Made by a program: the position numbers and the translations under genes
Part shown: piece by piece, positions 1 to 9,800 of the stretch
Numbering within the stretch: the stretch's first letter is position 1
Layout of the letters: every line of letters starts with the position of its first letter
The notes under the pieces: model-generated
Database searches by the model: none
What the model was told of the DNA's origin: nothing
What the model saw: the letters and a program-made list of their open reading frames with translations, nothing else
NCBI GenBank assembly: GCA_020850325.1
Contig: JADZEW010000001.1
Span: 310,001-374,000 of the forward strand
Source of the DNA: Methanoregulaceae archaeon
Lineage (GTDB): Bacteria; Armatimonadota; Fimbriimonadia; Fimbriimonadales; Fimbriimonadaceae
Reading direction: 5' to 3'
Length of the DNA: 64,000 bases

Positions 1-2
1 CT

Positions 3-149
3 CCCGGCGAGGCCCTCTCTGATCCCGATTACCTCCGCGCGCATGCCGCGCTCGTGGGTCTGGGCGCCATTTCCCTGTGCCACCCCGAACTCCTGCTCGC
101 GGCGCCGGCCCGCAATCCCGCCCAGCCTGCGCTTGCGCTGGGGGCTTAG
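3..149 (+). CDS. C-terminal fragment of an unidentified protein
   Basis: An open frame enters from the left edge and ends at TAG 147-149. It encodes about 48 residues rich in Ala and Leu, with a Pro/Ala-rich tail. The fragment is too short to assign a family; a TetR-type C-terminal helix is one weak possibility. Its stop overlaps the stop of the convergent L,D-transpeptidase gene (TTA at 146-148), an arrangement seen at several convergent pairs in this window, which supports it as a real gene end. Confidence 0.45.
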   Translation, partial: PGEALSDPDYLRAHAALVGLGAISLCHPELLLAAPARNPAQPALALGA

Positions 150-877
150 GGCACGCGCTCGACGGAGTACCGGCCGCTTCGGTCGACCGTGATCTTCGGC
201 GGCTTCCGCGTCTCCTCGAACGCCGCAAAGGCGGGGGCGAGTTCCGCCCAGAACTCGGCGTGGCTCGGGTGGGATCGACCCAACGAGGCGATCCGCTCCG
301 ACGTCATCCGAGTCGGAAACAGGTGGAGTTCGACCCGCTTCGGCCAGCCATGGGCGACGAGCACGTAGAGTTCCTCGATGAGCGGGTCGGTCATCGCTAG
401 GCAGCCGATGCTTGCCCGACCCCCGTGAATGTAGATGTCGCTCCCCGGCGACTTCGGATCGGAGCGCTTCCGGTCCGAGGCATTGGGGTAATCTACCCGC
501 AGGCTCAGGTGAAACTGGCTTTTCGGGTTCAGCCCCTCGATCCGGTAGAACCCTTCCGGCACCTGCCGGTCGCCTTCCTTCCGTTTGGGACCGGGCCCAC
601 CCGACTGCGCGGCGATCGGATACGTATTGAACAGCGCGTAAGGCCCACCACGGCGAAAGCGAGCCCAGACTTCGAGTTCGGCTTCTGCCTTGAAGGCGCG
701 GAGGAACACGTCCTTGGGCAATCCCGTGCCACCCATTTGCTTGGATCGGGCCAACAAGTCGTCGGTCACCCGGGCTCGGGCGGGGCCGACCCGATCCTGC
801 TCCCCGGCGAAGTAGGCACCGGCGCCCAGCATCACGACTAGCGCCCCGGCGTACATGAGAAGTCGAGCAGTCGCCAT
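146..877 (-). CDS. L,D-transpeptidase (YkuD/YafK-like) with N-terminal membrane anchor
   Basis: Predicted 243-residue enzyme that would form or edit peptidoglycan cross-links in the envelope. Residues 5-24 form a hydrophobic signal or anchor segment. The catalytic signature HGGRASIGCLAM lies at about 151-162, with His151 and nucleophile Cys159, as in YkuD-fold L,D-transpeptidases; the form with HGG and GC close together resembles the YafK/ErfK group. The frame could be extended to 979, but that extension overlaps the upstream gene and lacks protein-like composition. The ATG at 877 has GGGAG just upstream and is followed by the signal segment, so I chose it. It overlaps the end of the upstream secreted-protein gene by 40 bases, suggesting translational coupling. 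The substrate (cross-link or lipoprotein attachment) cannot be told. Confidence 0.85.
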   Translation of the reverse strand: MATARLLMYAGALVVMLGAGAYFAGEQDRVGPARARVTDDLLARSKQMGGTGLPKDVFLRAFKAEAELEVWARFRRGGPYALFNTYPIAAQSGGPGPKRKEGDRQVPEGFYRIEGLNPKSQFHLSLRVDYPNASDRKRSDPKSPGSDIYIHGGRASIGCLAMTDPLIEELYVLVAHGWPKRVELHLFPTRMTSERIASLGRSHPSHAEFWAELAPAFAAFEETRKPPKITVDRSGRYSVERVP

Positions 878-3300
878 CCCTGAGCTCCCGGATGAACCAC
901 GATGCGAACGTAGCGCGCCCGCATCGGCATGCCGTAATACTTGAGTCGGCCCGCTTGGCCCCGGGTCGTGATTGACCACGGGAGATCACCTTCCCGGGCA
1001 AACAGCCGACCGGTCTCCGGTTTCTCCCCCGCCCGGTAGGCGAGCAGGTCGTACCCCCCACTTGCCCCGGCTTCCGCTGCCACGGAGATCGTGATTTCCC
1101 CGAGCGCGACCTCGCGTCCGAGGTCGATGTCGATGGTCCCACCCGCGGGCACCGCGATCCCGGTAGCGGGATCGTTGTCGGTGATCTCATCGACCGTCCC
1201 GCCCGTAGACTGCTTGGCCGAACCCGCGGCGAGAGCGATCGCCTCGGCGGCCAGCGGCGTCGAGGGTACGGGAAGAACCAAGGTAACCATCGCCAGCGGC
1301 TGCCGCGAGCGTGCGACCGCGTCGAGTACCTGCCACAGCTTCAGCACCGCAACCGCCTCGACGCCGTTCACGACCCCACGGATGGCGATCGCGCCGTTCG
1401 CGCCGGTGGCGTCCACTCTGCCAAACGGATTGGCGAGCAGCTGGTGGCCGGAAGGGGTGTAGCTGCCGGGAGGCACCCCCGGGTCGCGCTTCGGCAGCAG
1501 GATGGTGCCGCTCTCGCCCGTGCGTACCGTCTCCAACTTGCCTGCTCCGGCAAAGGACCCAGCGCGCAAAGCATACAGCGTCAGTTCCTGATTGCCTAGG
1601 CGCTTGCCGCCCGGATCGGTTAGGGTGACCAGCACCGAGCCGGGGACATCGTACAAATAATCCCCACTGAACCCGCGGCGGCGGCCGAGATTGCGGTTGA
1701 GCGCATAAACGTCGGTCGCACTCAGTCCCGCGCCCACATCCATGCGGTTCGGATCGACGTACAGATCGCTGAACCGTTCGTGCGGGAACGCGAAGGTCGG
1801 GGCGAGCAGCGCATCGGAGCGGGTTTCGCCACCCCCCAGGACTCCCGGAAAACGATCGGGCATCGGCGGTACGGACGACGTATCGCCGAGCAGGGAGCCT
1901 TGGCGAACTCCGGCAGACGTAATCTCGACCAAGCCGCACGCCCGCGCGATCTCGGCCATGAGGTCGGTATCGGGCCCTACGAGAATCTCCCCATCAAGCC
2001 GCAAGTCGATCGCGGTCGCCTCGCCGATCGCCATCCGCTGCACGCGCACCCGCTCCAGCGCACCTGCCGGCGCAAAGGAGAATCGCGAGAACCGGCAGAG
2101 CACCTCGTTCCAACGGTGGACGGCGCGCTGAATGGCGTCCTCCCAAGCCAGCCCCTGCTCGGCGAACTTCTTCGCCGCCGCTTCGGTCACCGTGAACCCG
2201 AGAGCCAGCCCCGCCTGCTGGACGACCAGTTCGTCGTTGCCGCGGTCGATGTCTTCAGCCTTGGTGAAGAGCCGCAGAGCTACCGGCTGGATCCGGTGGT
2301 CGGTGTGCGAGGAGCGAAACGGCGTCTTGAGTTCTAGCGTCGTGCTCTCACCTGGGGCGAGCTTGCGTTCCACCGCGACGATCGCGTCCGGAAGCTCGCG
2401 CAGGAACCACTGCGCCTCAAATCCCTCGGCGGGGGCGGTGCCGACATTCTTCACCGTCGCCCGATACGTCACTTCTTCGCCGTCGTCGGGCCAGCGCTTG
2501 CCCTCGCCGTTCGCCGCGCGCAGGGTTACCGGCACGGCGACGCCATCTTGCTGCCCAGCATCGGCTTGCCCCCGCGTGTCGTAGCGCTCATACTCCGGGG
2601 TGCGCTCGATCAGAACCACGCTGAGGTCTGGCCCTGTGAGGCGCGGAGCGTCCTCCAACTCGAGCACGAGCCGGGGACGGCCCTCGGTTGAATCAGAACT
2701 CAGGAACTCCACGCGGTCGTCAAACTCCAAACGGAAACCGTGATTCAGCGTTGGGCGATCAAACTGGGCCTGAACGGCGGACGCCAGTCCTTCGATGATG
2801 TAGGTCTCGCCGTCCTGACGCCCGGTGGCTCCCGGAACTGCTTCGGCATCGAGGTCACCCCGCGCGCCGGGTGTCTGCCAGGCGATCGGCTCGGCCCCGG
2901 ATCGGCGGTTGCGCTGGGTCGCCGCCCACCGGCCGCCGGTCACATCGCCGCGAATCTGGCCGGCAATGCTGTTGATCGAGCCTTCGGTCCACGGTACGAG
3001 CATTCGCCGAACGGAGGACAGCGTGGGCTTGCCGCGCGTTACCGTGAACTCGAGCCGCGCTGCCGTCACGCGCTTGCGGCCGAGGGTCGCGCGGAGCTCG
3101 CGGAACTGAATGAGAATCGCCTTGCCGCCCCCACTTTCGAGGATCGAGTTTCCACCTTGCGGTTCGTCGGGGCGCTCCAGATCGAGGGTGGTGTCCTCGA
3201 TCGCCACGTAGCGCTGCCCACTCACCATCGCCCCCCGCTCGAGCGAGATGGGGGTGGCGGGTAGGGCCAGTCCGGCAAGGGTAATCCAGGCAAGGAGCAT
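838..3300 (-). CDS. large secreted protein with DNRLRE-like, CARDB-like and discoidin-like domains
   Basis: An 820-residue exported protein of unknown role. A short signal peptide (about 1-15) is followed by a beta-rich region (about 25-215) resembling the DNRLRE/CBM96-type module of extracellular proteins. Next is a CARDB-like adhesive domain (about 245-345, with KNVGTAP and LAPGEST). A long central part of no recognised family follows. The C-terminal 140 residues look like an F5/8 type C (discoidin) fold: an N-terminal DIDLGREVALGEI strand, then RARYVRIVV near the end. Such modules normally bind sugars or surfaces. It is the first gene of a two-gene unit with the L,D-transpeptidase, so a role at the cell surface is likely. 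A TAAACT -10 element 8 bases upstream suggests a leaderless start. Confidence 0.75.
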   Translation of the reverse strand: MLLAWITLAGLALPATPISLERGAMVSGQRYVAIEDTTLDLERPDEPQGGNSILESGGGKAILIQFRELRATLGRKRVTAARLEFTVTRGKPTLSSVRRMLVPWTEGSINSIAGQIRGDVTGGRWAATQRNRRSGAEPIAWQTPGARGDLDAEAVPGATGRQDGETYIIEGLASAVQAQFDRPTLNHGFRLEFDDRVEFLSSDSTEGRPRLVLELEDAPRLTGPDLSVVLIERTPEYERYDTRGQADAGQQDGVAVPVTLRAANGEGKRWPDDGEEVTYRATVKNVGTAPAEGFEAQWFLRELPDAIVAVERKLAPGESTTLELKTPFRSSHTDHRIQPVALRLFTKAEDIDRGNDELVVQQAGLALGFTVTEAAAKKFAEQGLAWEDAIQRAVHRWNEVLCRFSRFSFAPAGALERVRVQRMAIGEATAIDLRLDGEILVGPDTDLMAEIARACGLVEITSAGVRQGSLLGDTSSVPPMPDRFPGVLGGGETRSDALLAPTFAFPHERFSDLYVDPNRMDVGAGLSATDVYALNRNLGRRRGFSGDYLYDVPGSVLVTLTDPGGKRLGNQELTLYALRAGSFAGAGKLETVRTGESGTILLPKRDPGVPPGSYTPSGHQLLANPFGRVDATGANGAIAIRGVVNGVEAVAVLKLWQVLDAVARSRQPLAMVTLVLPVPSTPLAAEAIALAAGSAKQSTGGTVDEITDNDPATGIAVPAGGTIDIDLGREVALGEITISVAAEAGASGGYDLLAYRAGEKPETGRLFAREGDLPWSITTRGQAGRLKYYGMPMRARYVRIVVHPGAQGWRLLDFSCTPGR

Positions 3301-3308
3301 AAGCTGCT

Positions 3309-3314
3309 AGTTTA
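3309..3314 (-). promoter_or_regulatory. -10 element TAAACT for the 820-residue secreted protein
   Basis: TAAACT on the minus strand lies 8 bases before the ATG at 3300. No Shine-Dalgarno sequence and no clear -35 box are seen. The position predicts transcription starting at or next to the start codon. Confidence 0.5.
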
Positions 3315-3378
3315 CATGGGGACGTCTGCCCTTCAGGTTCGTTTTGCCAAATGCCGATACTAACTTGGGAAACGCTCG

Positions 3379-4392
3379 ATGCACGAACCCGAACATCACG
3401 AGGAACTTGAGAACTGGCGCCTCGCGGCCCGCCGGTTTGAGACGCTGTTTCAGCGTCTCCCGGTTCCCTGCATCGGCTACGACCTCACCGGCACGATCTT
3501 CGAATGGAACCGGGCGACCGAGGACTGCCTAGGCCAAGCGGCCGCGCTCCTGTTCATGCGCTCGATCCAGAATCTGTTTTGCTTTGAGGATGAGCAGCGA
3601 GAGACTATGGACGTTATGCTCGATCGCATCGCGGGGGGCGAGTCCATCGAAAACTGTCCTTGGACGCTGATGACGACCGACGGGACGCTGCGCCACGTGT
3701 TGCTCAGCATGATCCCGACGATGGGACCGAGGGGCACTATCGGCGGCGGAATCCTCGCGTGGACCGATATCACGGCCCTACGCGAGTACGAGCAACAGAT
3801 CGAAGCCCAGCTCACCCAGATTCATGAGTACAGCGCGCAGATCGAGCTTCGAACCCAAGAACTCGAGGACGCCAATGCCCGCCTCTCGACCCTCGCCTCG
3901 ACCGACGGCCTCACCGGGCTCGCCAATCACCGCTCGTTCCAAGAGGCACTCCGACGGGCCATCGCGCTTACCACGCCGGGGCGGCTCTCCCTCATTCTGC
4001 TCGACGTCGATCACTTCAAGGCTTACAACGACACCTACGGACATCCCCAAGGAGATCTGGTCCTCAAGGGCGTTGGGGATTGCCTGCGTGAGTGCACCGA
4101 GTGCTCCGAGGGCATGCCGGCTCGGTATGGGGGCGAAGAGTTCGTCGTCCTCCTCCCTACGTCGGGAACGAAGGAGGCAATGCGGGTCGCTGAGTCACTC
4201 CGCCGAAGGATCGCCGAACGATCTTTCCCTTGCGCCCCGGTGACGGCAAGCTTCGGAGTTGCGACGTTCGGGCACGGATGTGGCGACGCCGAGTCGCTCA
4301 TCGAACTTGCCGACCAAGCCCTCTACGAAAGCAAGAGTCGTGGGCGAAACCGCGTGACCCATGCCAATACCCTCGAGCGCCGCGCGGCCTAG
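3379..4392 (+). CDS. PAS-GGDEF diguanylate cyclase
   Basis: A 337-residue cytosolic sensor predicted to make cyclic di-GMP from two GTP. Residues about 17-135 form a PAS domain (CIGYDLTGTIFEWNRATED and the FCFEDE region). A coiled-coil linker follows at about 135-172 (EYEQQIEAQL, IELRTQELEDANARL). The GGDEF domain spans about 173-330, with the DVDHFKAYNDTYGH metal/substrate motif at 209-222 and the active-site loop GGEEF at 251-255. The active site is intact, so it should be catalytically competent. No RxxD inhibitory site is visible ahead of GGEEF, so product inhibition may be absent. There is no membrane segment. It seems to be a single-gene unit. Confidence 0.93.
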   Translation: MHEPEHHEELENWRLAARRFETLFQRLPVPCIGYDLTGTIFEWNRATEDCLGQAAALLFMRSIQNLFCFEDEQRETMDVMLDRIAGGESIENCPWTLMTTDGTLRHVLLSMIPTMGPRGTIGGGILAWTDITALREYEQQIEAQLTQIHEYSAQIELRTQELEDANARLSTLASTDGLTGLANHRSFQEALRRAIALTTPGRLSLILLDVDHFKAYNDTYGHPQGDLVLKGVGDCLRECTECSEGMPARYGGEEFVVLLPTSGTKEAMRVAESLRRRIAERSFPCAPVTASFGVATFGHGCGDAESLIELADQALYESKSRGRNRVTHANTLERRAA

Positions 4393-4423
4393 GTCCTGGC
4401 GACACTTTACGGCAGGCTCGGCG

Positions 4424-4429
4424 TAAGAT
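4424..4429 (+). promoter_or_regulatory. -10 element TAAGAT for the HtrA-type protease gene
   Basis: TAAGAT ends 8 bases before the ATG at 4438. No Shine-Dalgarno sequence lies in between, so a leaderless message is predicted. Confidence 0.5.
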
Positions 4430-4437
4430 GAATCGGC

Positions 4438-5574
4438 ATGAAGAAGTTTGCGACGTTTGCGTTGCTGATGACCGCGGCATTCCTTGGCGTCCTTGCGGCC
4501 CTTCGCCTCGATCGATGGGTCGAGCGACGCGATAACTCGGTGATTCCGGGCATCACGACGCCCTTACCAGCGGCCCCCGCCGAGTTCACCCCCGCCGCCG
4601 CGTTTGACTTCCGCGCCGCCGCTAAGAAAATCATGCCCGCCGTGGTCTCCATCGACAAGAGCGAGGCCTGGCGCGACATGTGGTCCGATCGCGTTTCCCT
4701 CGTGAACACCGGGACGGGCTCGGGCGTCATCATCAGCCCCGAGGGCCATATCCTCACCAACAACCACGTCATCGAAGGGGCGGCGACCATCACGGTTCGC
4801 CTCGCCGACGGACGCAGCTTCGAAGCCAAGCTAATCGGCACTGATCCGCGCACCGACTTGGCGGTCGTCAAGGTCGAAGGAAACAACTTATCGGTGGCCG
4901 AACTCGCCGACAGTTCTAAGTTAGAGGTGGGTTCGTGGGTCATGGCGGCGGGCAATCCGCTCGGCTACGCCAACACCCTCAGCGTGGGCATCGTCAGCAG
5001 CCTCAACCGCAGCCTTCAAGCGGGACGGGAAGGCACGTTGCTTGTGGATGCGATCCAGACCGATGCGTCAATCAATAGCGGCAACTCTGGCGGACCGCTC
5101 ACCAACGACCGCGGCCAAGTCGTCGGCGTCAATACTGCGATTGCGTCGCCCACCGGAGGAAGCGTCGGAATCGGCTTTGCCGTGCCGATCAACCGCGCCA
5201 AGTTGGTCGTTGCCGAGCTGATCAAGTTTGGCCGCGTCCGCTACGGCTACTCGGGATTCATCGTTGTGAACTCACCCGAAGTGCTCCGCGATCCGCGGGC
5301 CCGGAGATACATCCAGCAGCAAGTCGGCACCGCGCCGCCGGAGACCGGGCTTGTCGTGTCGCGCCTCGATCCCGCCGGGCCGTCCGCTCGAGCGGGCCTG
5401 AAGACGCTCGACGTGATCCAGAAGGCGGATGGACGATCGATGTCCGATCCCTCCGACCTGCTCAAGTTGCTGCTCGAAAAGAAGGTGGGCGACTCCTTGA
5501 AGCTTGATGTATGGAGCGCGGGCGAGAGTCGGACGGTGAACATCTCGCTGGCCGACACCCCGACGGGCGCGTAG
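4438..5574 (+). CDS. HtrA/DegP-type serine protease with one PDZ domain
   Basis: A 378-residue envelope quality-control protease. An N-terminal hydrophobic segment (about 5-22) acts as signal or anchor. The trypsin-like domain (about 55-250) carries the triad His110 (LTNNHVIEG), Asp140 (TDPRTDLAVVK) and Ser217 (NSGNSGGPLTN). A single PDZ domain follows (about 270-370; GLVVSRLDPAGPSARAGL). One PDZ and a membrane anchor make it closer to the DegS/HtrA form than to two-PDZ DegP. It likely degrades or senses misfolded exported proteins. It converges with a small lipoprotein gene, and a short hairpin spans both stop codons. Confidence 0.93.
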   Translation: MKKFATFALLMTAAFLGVLAALRLDRWVERRDNSVIPGITTPLPAAPAEFTPAAAFDFRAAAKKIMPAVVSIDKSEAWRDMWSDRVSLVNTGTGSGVIISPEGHILTNNHVIEGAATITVRLADGRSFEAKLIGTDPRTDLAVVKVEGNNLSVAELADSSKLEVGSWVMAAGNPLGYANTLSVGIVSSLNRSLQAGREGTLLVDAIQTDASINSGNSGGPLTNDRGQVVGVNTAIASPTGGSVGIGFAVPINRAKLVVAELIKFGRVRYGYSGFIVVNSPEVLRDPRARRYIQQQVGTAPPETGLVVSRLDPAGPSARAGLKTLDVIQKADGRSMSDPSDLLKLLLEKKVGDSLKLDVWSAGESRTVNISLADTPTGA

Positions 5575-5579
5575 CGCCC
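5565..5579. terminator. short hairpin between convergent stop codons
   Basis: GGGCGC (5565-5570) and GCGCCC (5574-5579) pair around a 3-base loop that contains part of the protease stop codon. There is no T-tract on either side, so terminator function is only plausible. Confidence 0.35.
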
Positions 5580-6100
5580 TAAGGAGTCGTCAGCGACTCG
5601 AGCTTCTTCGCGGCCGCGTCGTAGCTCTCGCGGGCGGCGGCGATCTCCTGCTCGAGCAGCTTGAGGCGTTCGTTGCCCGCCTCAAGTTGCTTGCGCAGGT
5701 CCTGAGCTCCATCCGCCGCCCGATCCGCCTTGTTCTTCGCGTCCGCACCAAGGGCGGCCGCCTGCTCTTGCAGCGACCTCAGCTTTTCGGCGGCATCGAT
5801 CTTGGCGATCGCGGCCCGCGCCGCTTCCAGTTGGGCGAGCACCTCGGGGGTCGGGTTGGGGATCGCCTTGGCCTTTTCTTGGACATCGACAACCGCTTGG
5901 CGCGCCCGGCTCAACGCTTCCTCCGACGACTCGGGGGAAATCTCCCGAACTTTGGCGGCAACCGAGTTCCAGGCCGTCGAGATCGCCTTCCCAGCGTGCT
6001 CCAGCGCCTTCCCGCCGTCACGAGCGATCGACTCGCGATCCTTGGGTTCGCATGCGATCGCGAACACCACCACCAACGAGAGCCACCAAAGTCGTTTCAT
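5579..6100 (-). CDS. small coiled-coil lipoprotein
   Basis: A 173-residue predicted lipoprotein of unknown function. The signal peptide ends in a lipobox (FAIAC, Cys17). The mature part is almost entirely charged, Ala-rich helix predicted to form coiled coils, ending in EIAAARESYDAAAKKLESL. The ATG at 6100 is preferred to a GTG one codon earlier. GGAG lies 12-15 bases upstream, which is distant for a Shine-Dalgarno site. It is 34 bases downstream of the VanW gene on the same strand and may belong to that operon. Helical lipoproteins of this kind often bridge membrane and peptidoglycan, but nothing here proves it. Confidence 0.75.
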   Translation of the reverse strand: MKRLWWLSLVVVFAIACEPKDRESIARDGGKALEHAGKAISTAWNSVAAKVREISPESSEEALSRARQAVVDVQEKAKAIPNPTPEVLAQLEAARAAIAKIDAAEKLRSLQEQAAALGADAKNKADRAADGAQDLRKQLEAGNERLKLLEQEIAAARESYDAAAKKLESLTTP

Positions 6101-6134
6101 CACCCTAACTAACTCCTTCGCCGCGGTGCAGGTT

Positions 6135-6875
6135 TCACCGATACTCGACGATGCGGTGCATCGCGGGATAGAAATCGTGCGAAACCAGTTCGCGACGATC
6201 GGCCCAAACTCGGAACGTCATCACATTCCACCCCGCCTTGCCTTGGTTGCGGATGCGGCGCTGGTCGCCGCCGCGGTCTAGGATGAACTCCCGAGGGAGG
6301 TCGGTTTGCTCGACTCGGCTCTGGACGTCGGCTCCGGTCAGCGCCCGATCCGCCACCAACGATACGACCAAACGCTCGCCCTCGATCCGACCGCGAATCC
6401 GCAGCTTGGAGCCGTGAACATTGCGCACGCGAAGGTCGATGCCCGAGAATGCCACCGCCGCATCTCGCCCGGGCGGGCAGTACGACGGTGCGAAATGATG
6501 CGGATGCCGCTCGTTGACTTCGAGCCCAGCCAGCAGCGCAGCGTTGTACAGCGTGGTCGAGGTCTGGCAGACCCCGCCGCCCCACGCATCGATCAGCGTG
6601 CCGTTGTAGCTCACCGGGGCGCGGCGGTATCCGGTATCGCGGCTCCACGTGCCCACGCGCTGGTTGAACGAGAACTCGGCCCCTGGAGCGATCTCCGCAC
6701 CATTGAGCTTCGAGAGTGCCAACCGGGCGTTGTGGCGTTGATTCGGCGTGCGACCCACGAGCGTCGTCGCGTACTGGGCCACCACCACCTCGCCGGCCGG
6801 CTGCGCGGCAAGCACCGCGCCAAGCCCGGCCGCAAAGCCGACGATGCCAAACGTCACCCACCCCGAGGCTCTCAC
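6135..6875 (-). CDS. VanW family protein
   Basis: A 246-residue protein of the VanW family, exported or membrane-anchored by its first 25 residues. The family signature is present: FSFNQRVGTW, a GYRRAP segment, then WGGGVCQTSTTLYNAAL with its conserved Cys. VanW proteins occur with vancomycin-resistance and sporulation/cell-wall genes, but their reaction is not established. The start is GTG 6873-6875, overlapping the alpha-2-macroglobulin stop (GTGA) with GGAGG 10 bases upstream. Upstream extension to 7076 would run inside the preceding gene and has no protein-like character. Translational coupling to the macroglobulin gene suggests joint function at the envelope. Confidence 0.85.
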   Translation of the reverse strand: MRASGWVTFGIVGFAAGLGAVLAAQPAGEVVVAQYATTLVGRTPNQRHNARLALSKLNGAEIAPGAEFSFNQRVGTWSRDTGYRRAPVSYNGTLIDAWGGGVCQTSTTLYNAALLAGLEVNERHPHHFAPSYCPPGRDAAVAFSGIDLRVRNVHGSKLRIRGRIEGERLVVSLVADRALTGADVQSRVEQTDLPREFILDRGGDQRRIRNQGKAGWNVMTFRVWADRRELVSHDFYPAMHRIVEYR

Positions 6876-9800
6876 CGCGATCGGACCTCCAGCTTGGCCG
6901 CGCTTGAGGAGGCAACGGCTTCGGGATCGTACATGTTGGAGACCGACGTCGGCAGCGCTTGGCTTCGGCCCGGATTCTCTACGCGAACGGTGTACGTGAA
7001 CACGTTGTCGCCCGCCTGGATGCGCCGTGCGAAAAGCGCGACCCGGTCGTCGAAGATCTGCAGCTTGTCCCACCACCAGATCCAGTCCCCGGGCGACTCG
7101 ACGTCCTCACGCTCCGTCACCCGAACACCGGCGGGGATCGGATCCTCAACCATCATGAACTCACGCGGTCGGTCGCTCTTGACGGTCAATCGGACCTGAA
7201 TGAGCTCACCCGGGCTGGCTTCGCTGATCGGAGTCTCCACGGGCGCGAACTTGCGAGTGCCGTCCTCGAACTGCCGCACCTGGAGTTTGTGATACGAGCG
7301 GGTGACCGAGAGGCCGCTGGCGTCGATGGGCTTATCCAGCCCCTCAGTGACCACCTGGCGGAGTTCGACCGTGTAATACACCTTGCCCACGCCCCGTCCC
7401 ACGAGTTCGACCGTGTTCGCGCCGGGCCGCAGGGCCACGCCGTTCTCGCCGAGCCGCACGTCGATCGTCGTCTCGCCGGAGTTGGGGGTCGCCTGTGCGG
7501 TCCCGACCACGATGCCGTTAAGACTAACGCCGATCTCTCCCGACTGAGTCAGTTCACCCGACTTGCCGAGCAATCTGGCCAATGCGACCAGAGCGTGCGA
7601 AGTGTCTCGGGTGGCGTACCACATCGAGCCACGGCGCTTCTCCAACAAGTAGCGGGTCGCCTTCGGCACGAGCGGATGGTCGGGTTTGGCTTCGACCAGC
7701 GCGAGCAGGGCCCGGCCCGTGGTCTCCACGCCCCAGTATCCTTCGTTCCAACTCGCGATCGCACCTGAAACCGTTGCCTGCTGAGCGAGCTTCGTGATGG
7801 CCGCGCTCGTGTCGGCACCCATGGCCTTCATCGCCCGCACCGCGGCAACCGCGACGATGGGTGATGCATCGTTGGCGTGCTCCTTGAAGAACGCCTTGGC
7901 CGGTTCGGGGCGGCCCCAGAGCGCGAGCGCGAGCGCGACGTAAGCTCGGTCCGCGATCTCGCGGCGGCGTGCCTCTTCTCTCCAGGCCTTCTCATTGGCG
8001 GACGTCACCGGCTCGATCGGGGCCAGCGGCTTCTTCAGGTAGTCCTGACTCCACTTAAGGGCGCGCTCGATGCGGTTCATCGGCGGAACGAAGCCCGCCT
8101 GCCGGGCGCGATGCATTCCATCGAGCACGTAGGCCGTCATGTACGGATCCGAGCTGCCGTACTCCCACCAACCCCAACCGCCATCGCCTTGTTGCATCGC
8201 CCCCAAGCGGACGAACCCATCGCGCACGATTTGGGGAATCTGGGCGGCACGACTTGGGGCGGGGAATCCTCCCTGCTGCATGGCTTGAGCCACCACCACC
8301 GACGGCAGGAACCGGCTCATCGTCTGCTCGACGCATCCGTAGGGGAAGTCGACCAGCGCGTCCAGGGCGGGCACGAGGCTGCTCGCAAGCGTTGAAGCCA
8401 CCGTCACCCGAAGGCGCATCGAACCCGGATCGGCACCCGAACGCACATTCAGGGACACGTTGCCGCTGCCTGCCGCCACGCCCGCAAATCGCTCGTGAAT
8501 GAGCCGTCCGGGAGCAAGGATGGGAACGGTCGACTCGACCCCGTCATTCGCGCCGCCTTCGATCCAGGCCTTCGCGATCATCGTCGCATTCCCCGCTCGT
8601 TTGGGCGAAACAAACAGCTCGACCGACTTCGTGCCGTCCTGCGGCACTTCGACCGACTGGTTTAAACCGCCCTCGACGTCGTAGTCCGCAGTCTCAAACT
8701 GGAGCTTGACCGTAGCATTCTGCCCGGTGCGGTTGCTCACCACCGCGGCCACTCGCTGCCGGTCTCCGGCAACCATGAACGTAGGCGCTTCGAGCCTCAC
8801 CATAAGCGGCTTGCTGGAAACGACCTTGGAGACGGCTTTGCCGACTTCGGTTCGAGCCGTGATGCCAAACACCGTCGCCCGCCAGGTGGTGAGGTTGTCG
8901 GGCAGGGTCACGGGCACATCGGCGGTTCCTGTCGCGTCGGTGGTCACCACCGGGGTCCAGAACGCGGTGTCCTTGAAGGTTCGGCGGACCTGAATCGAGG
9001 TGGGGGCCTTGTCGCCGCCATCCAAGTACAGATCGGGGAACGAGTACGCCGTTTGGACGGCGTTGTAACGCATCGGATAGAACTCGCGGCCAAGGTCCAG
9101 TTGGTCCTCCGCAAGCGCGAAGATCGACTCATCAACCACCGCGAGTGAGACTTCAGCGGGCGTCGGTTGGCCGTCAGCGGTCGTGGTGCGCACGCGGTAC
9201 GTCACGGTCTGGCCAGGTTCGGTCTGCTGGGTACTCGGCTCGATGCTGATTTTCAGTTCGCGGCGCGGGTTGGTGACGGTCAGCATATCCGCCCCGGTCC
9301 GGAACGACTTTTCGCGGATATAGGATGCCGTGACCTGCACGTTCGGGCTGTACGCCTCGCTCACCGGCCACTCGACGGTGACCGACGGACTCGTCATCGG
9401 CACCACGCGGGTGTCGTAAAGTCGCTCACCTTCCATCGCGAGCAACACCGACCCGCCCGGTTTGTCAGTCTGGATCAAGATTTTCGCGCGATCGCCCGGC
9501 GCATACTTGCTGCGATCCAACTCGAGCTTGAGAGGCCTCGGGGCCAACGATCCGGCATCGATTCGCCCGTCGATCCACACGTACTCGGAGGCCTCGATCA
9601 CGTTTCCGCGCCGGTCTTGGGCACGCACGCGGATGACGTACGATCCCGGACGCGAGGATTTCAGCGACAGCTTGGCAATCCCCGTTGAATCCAGCGTGAG
9701 TTTCTGCGCCTCGGTGTGATAGAGCGAATATTGCTTGCCATCCCACCGCTCGATGCCCGTTGTGATGTCTAGGGTCTGCCCCTCCGCGGGCTTACCGTCA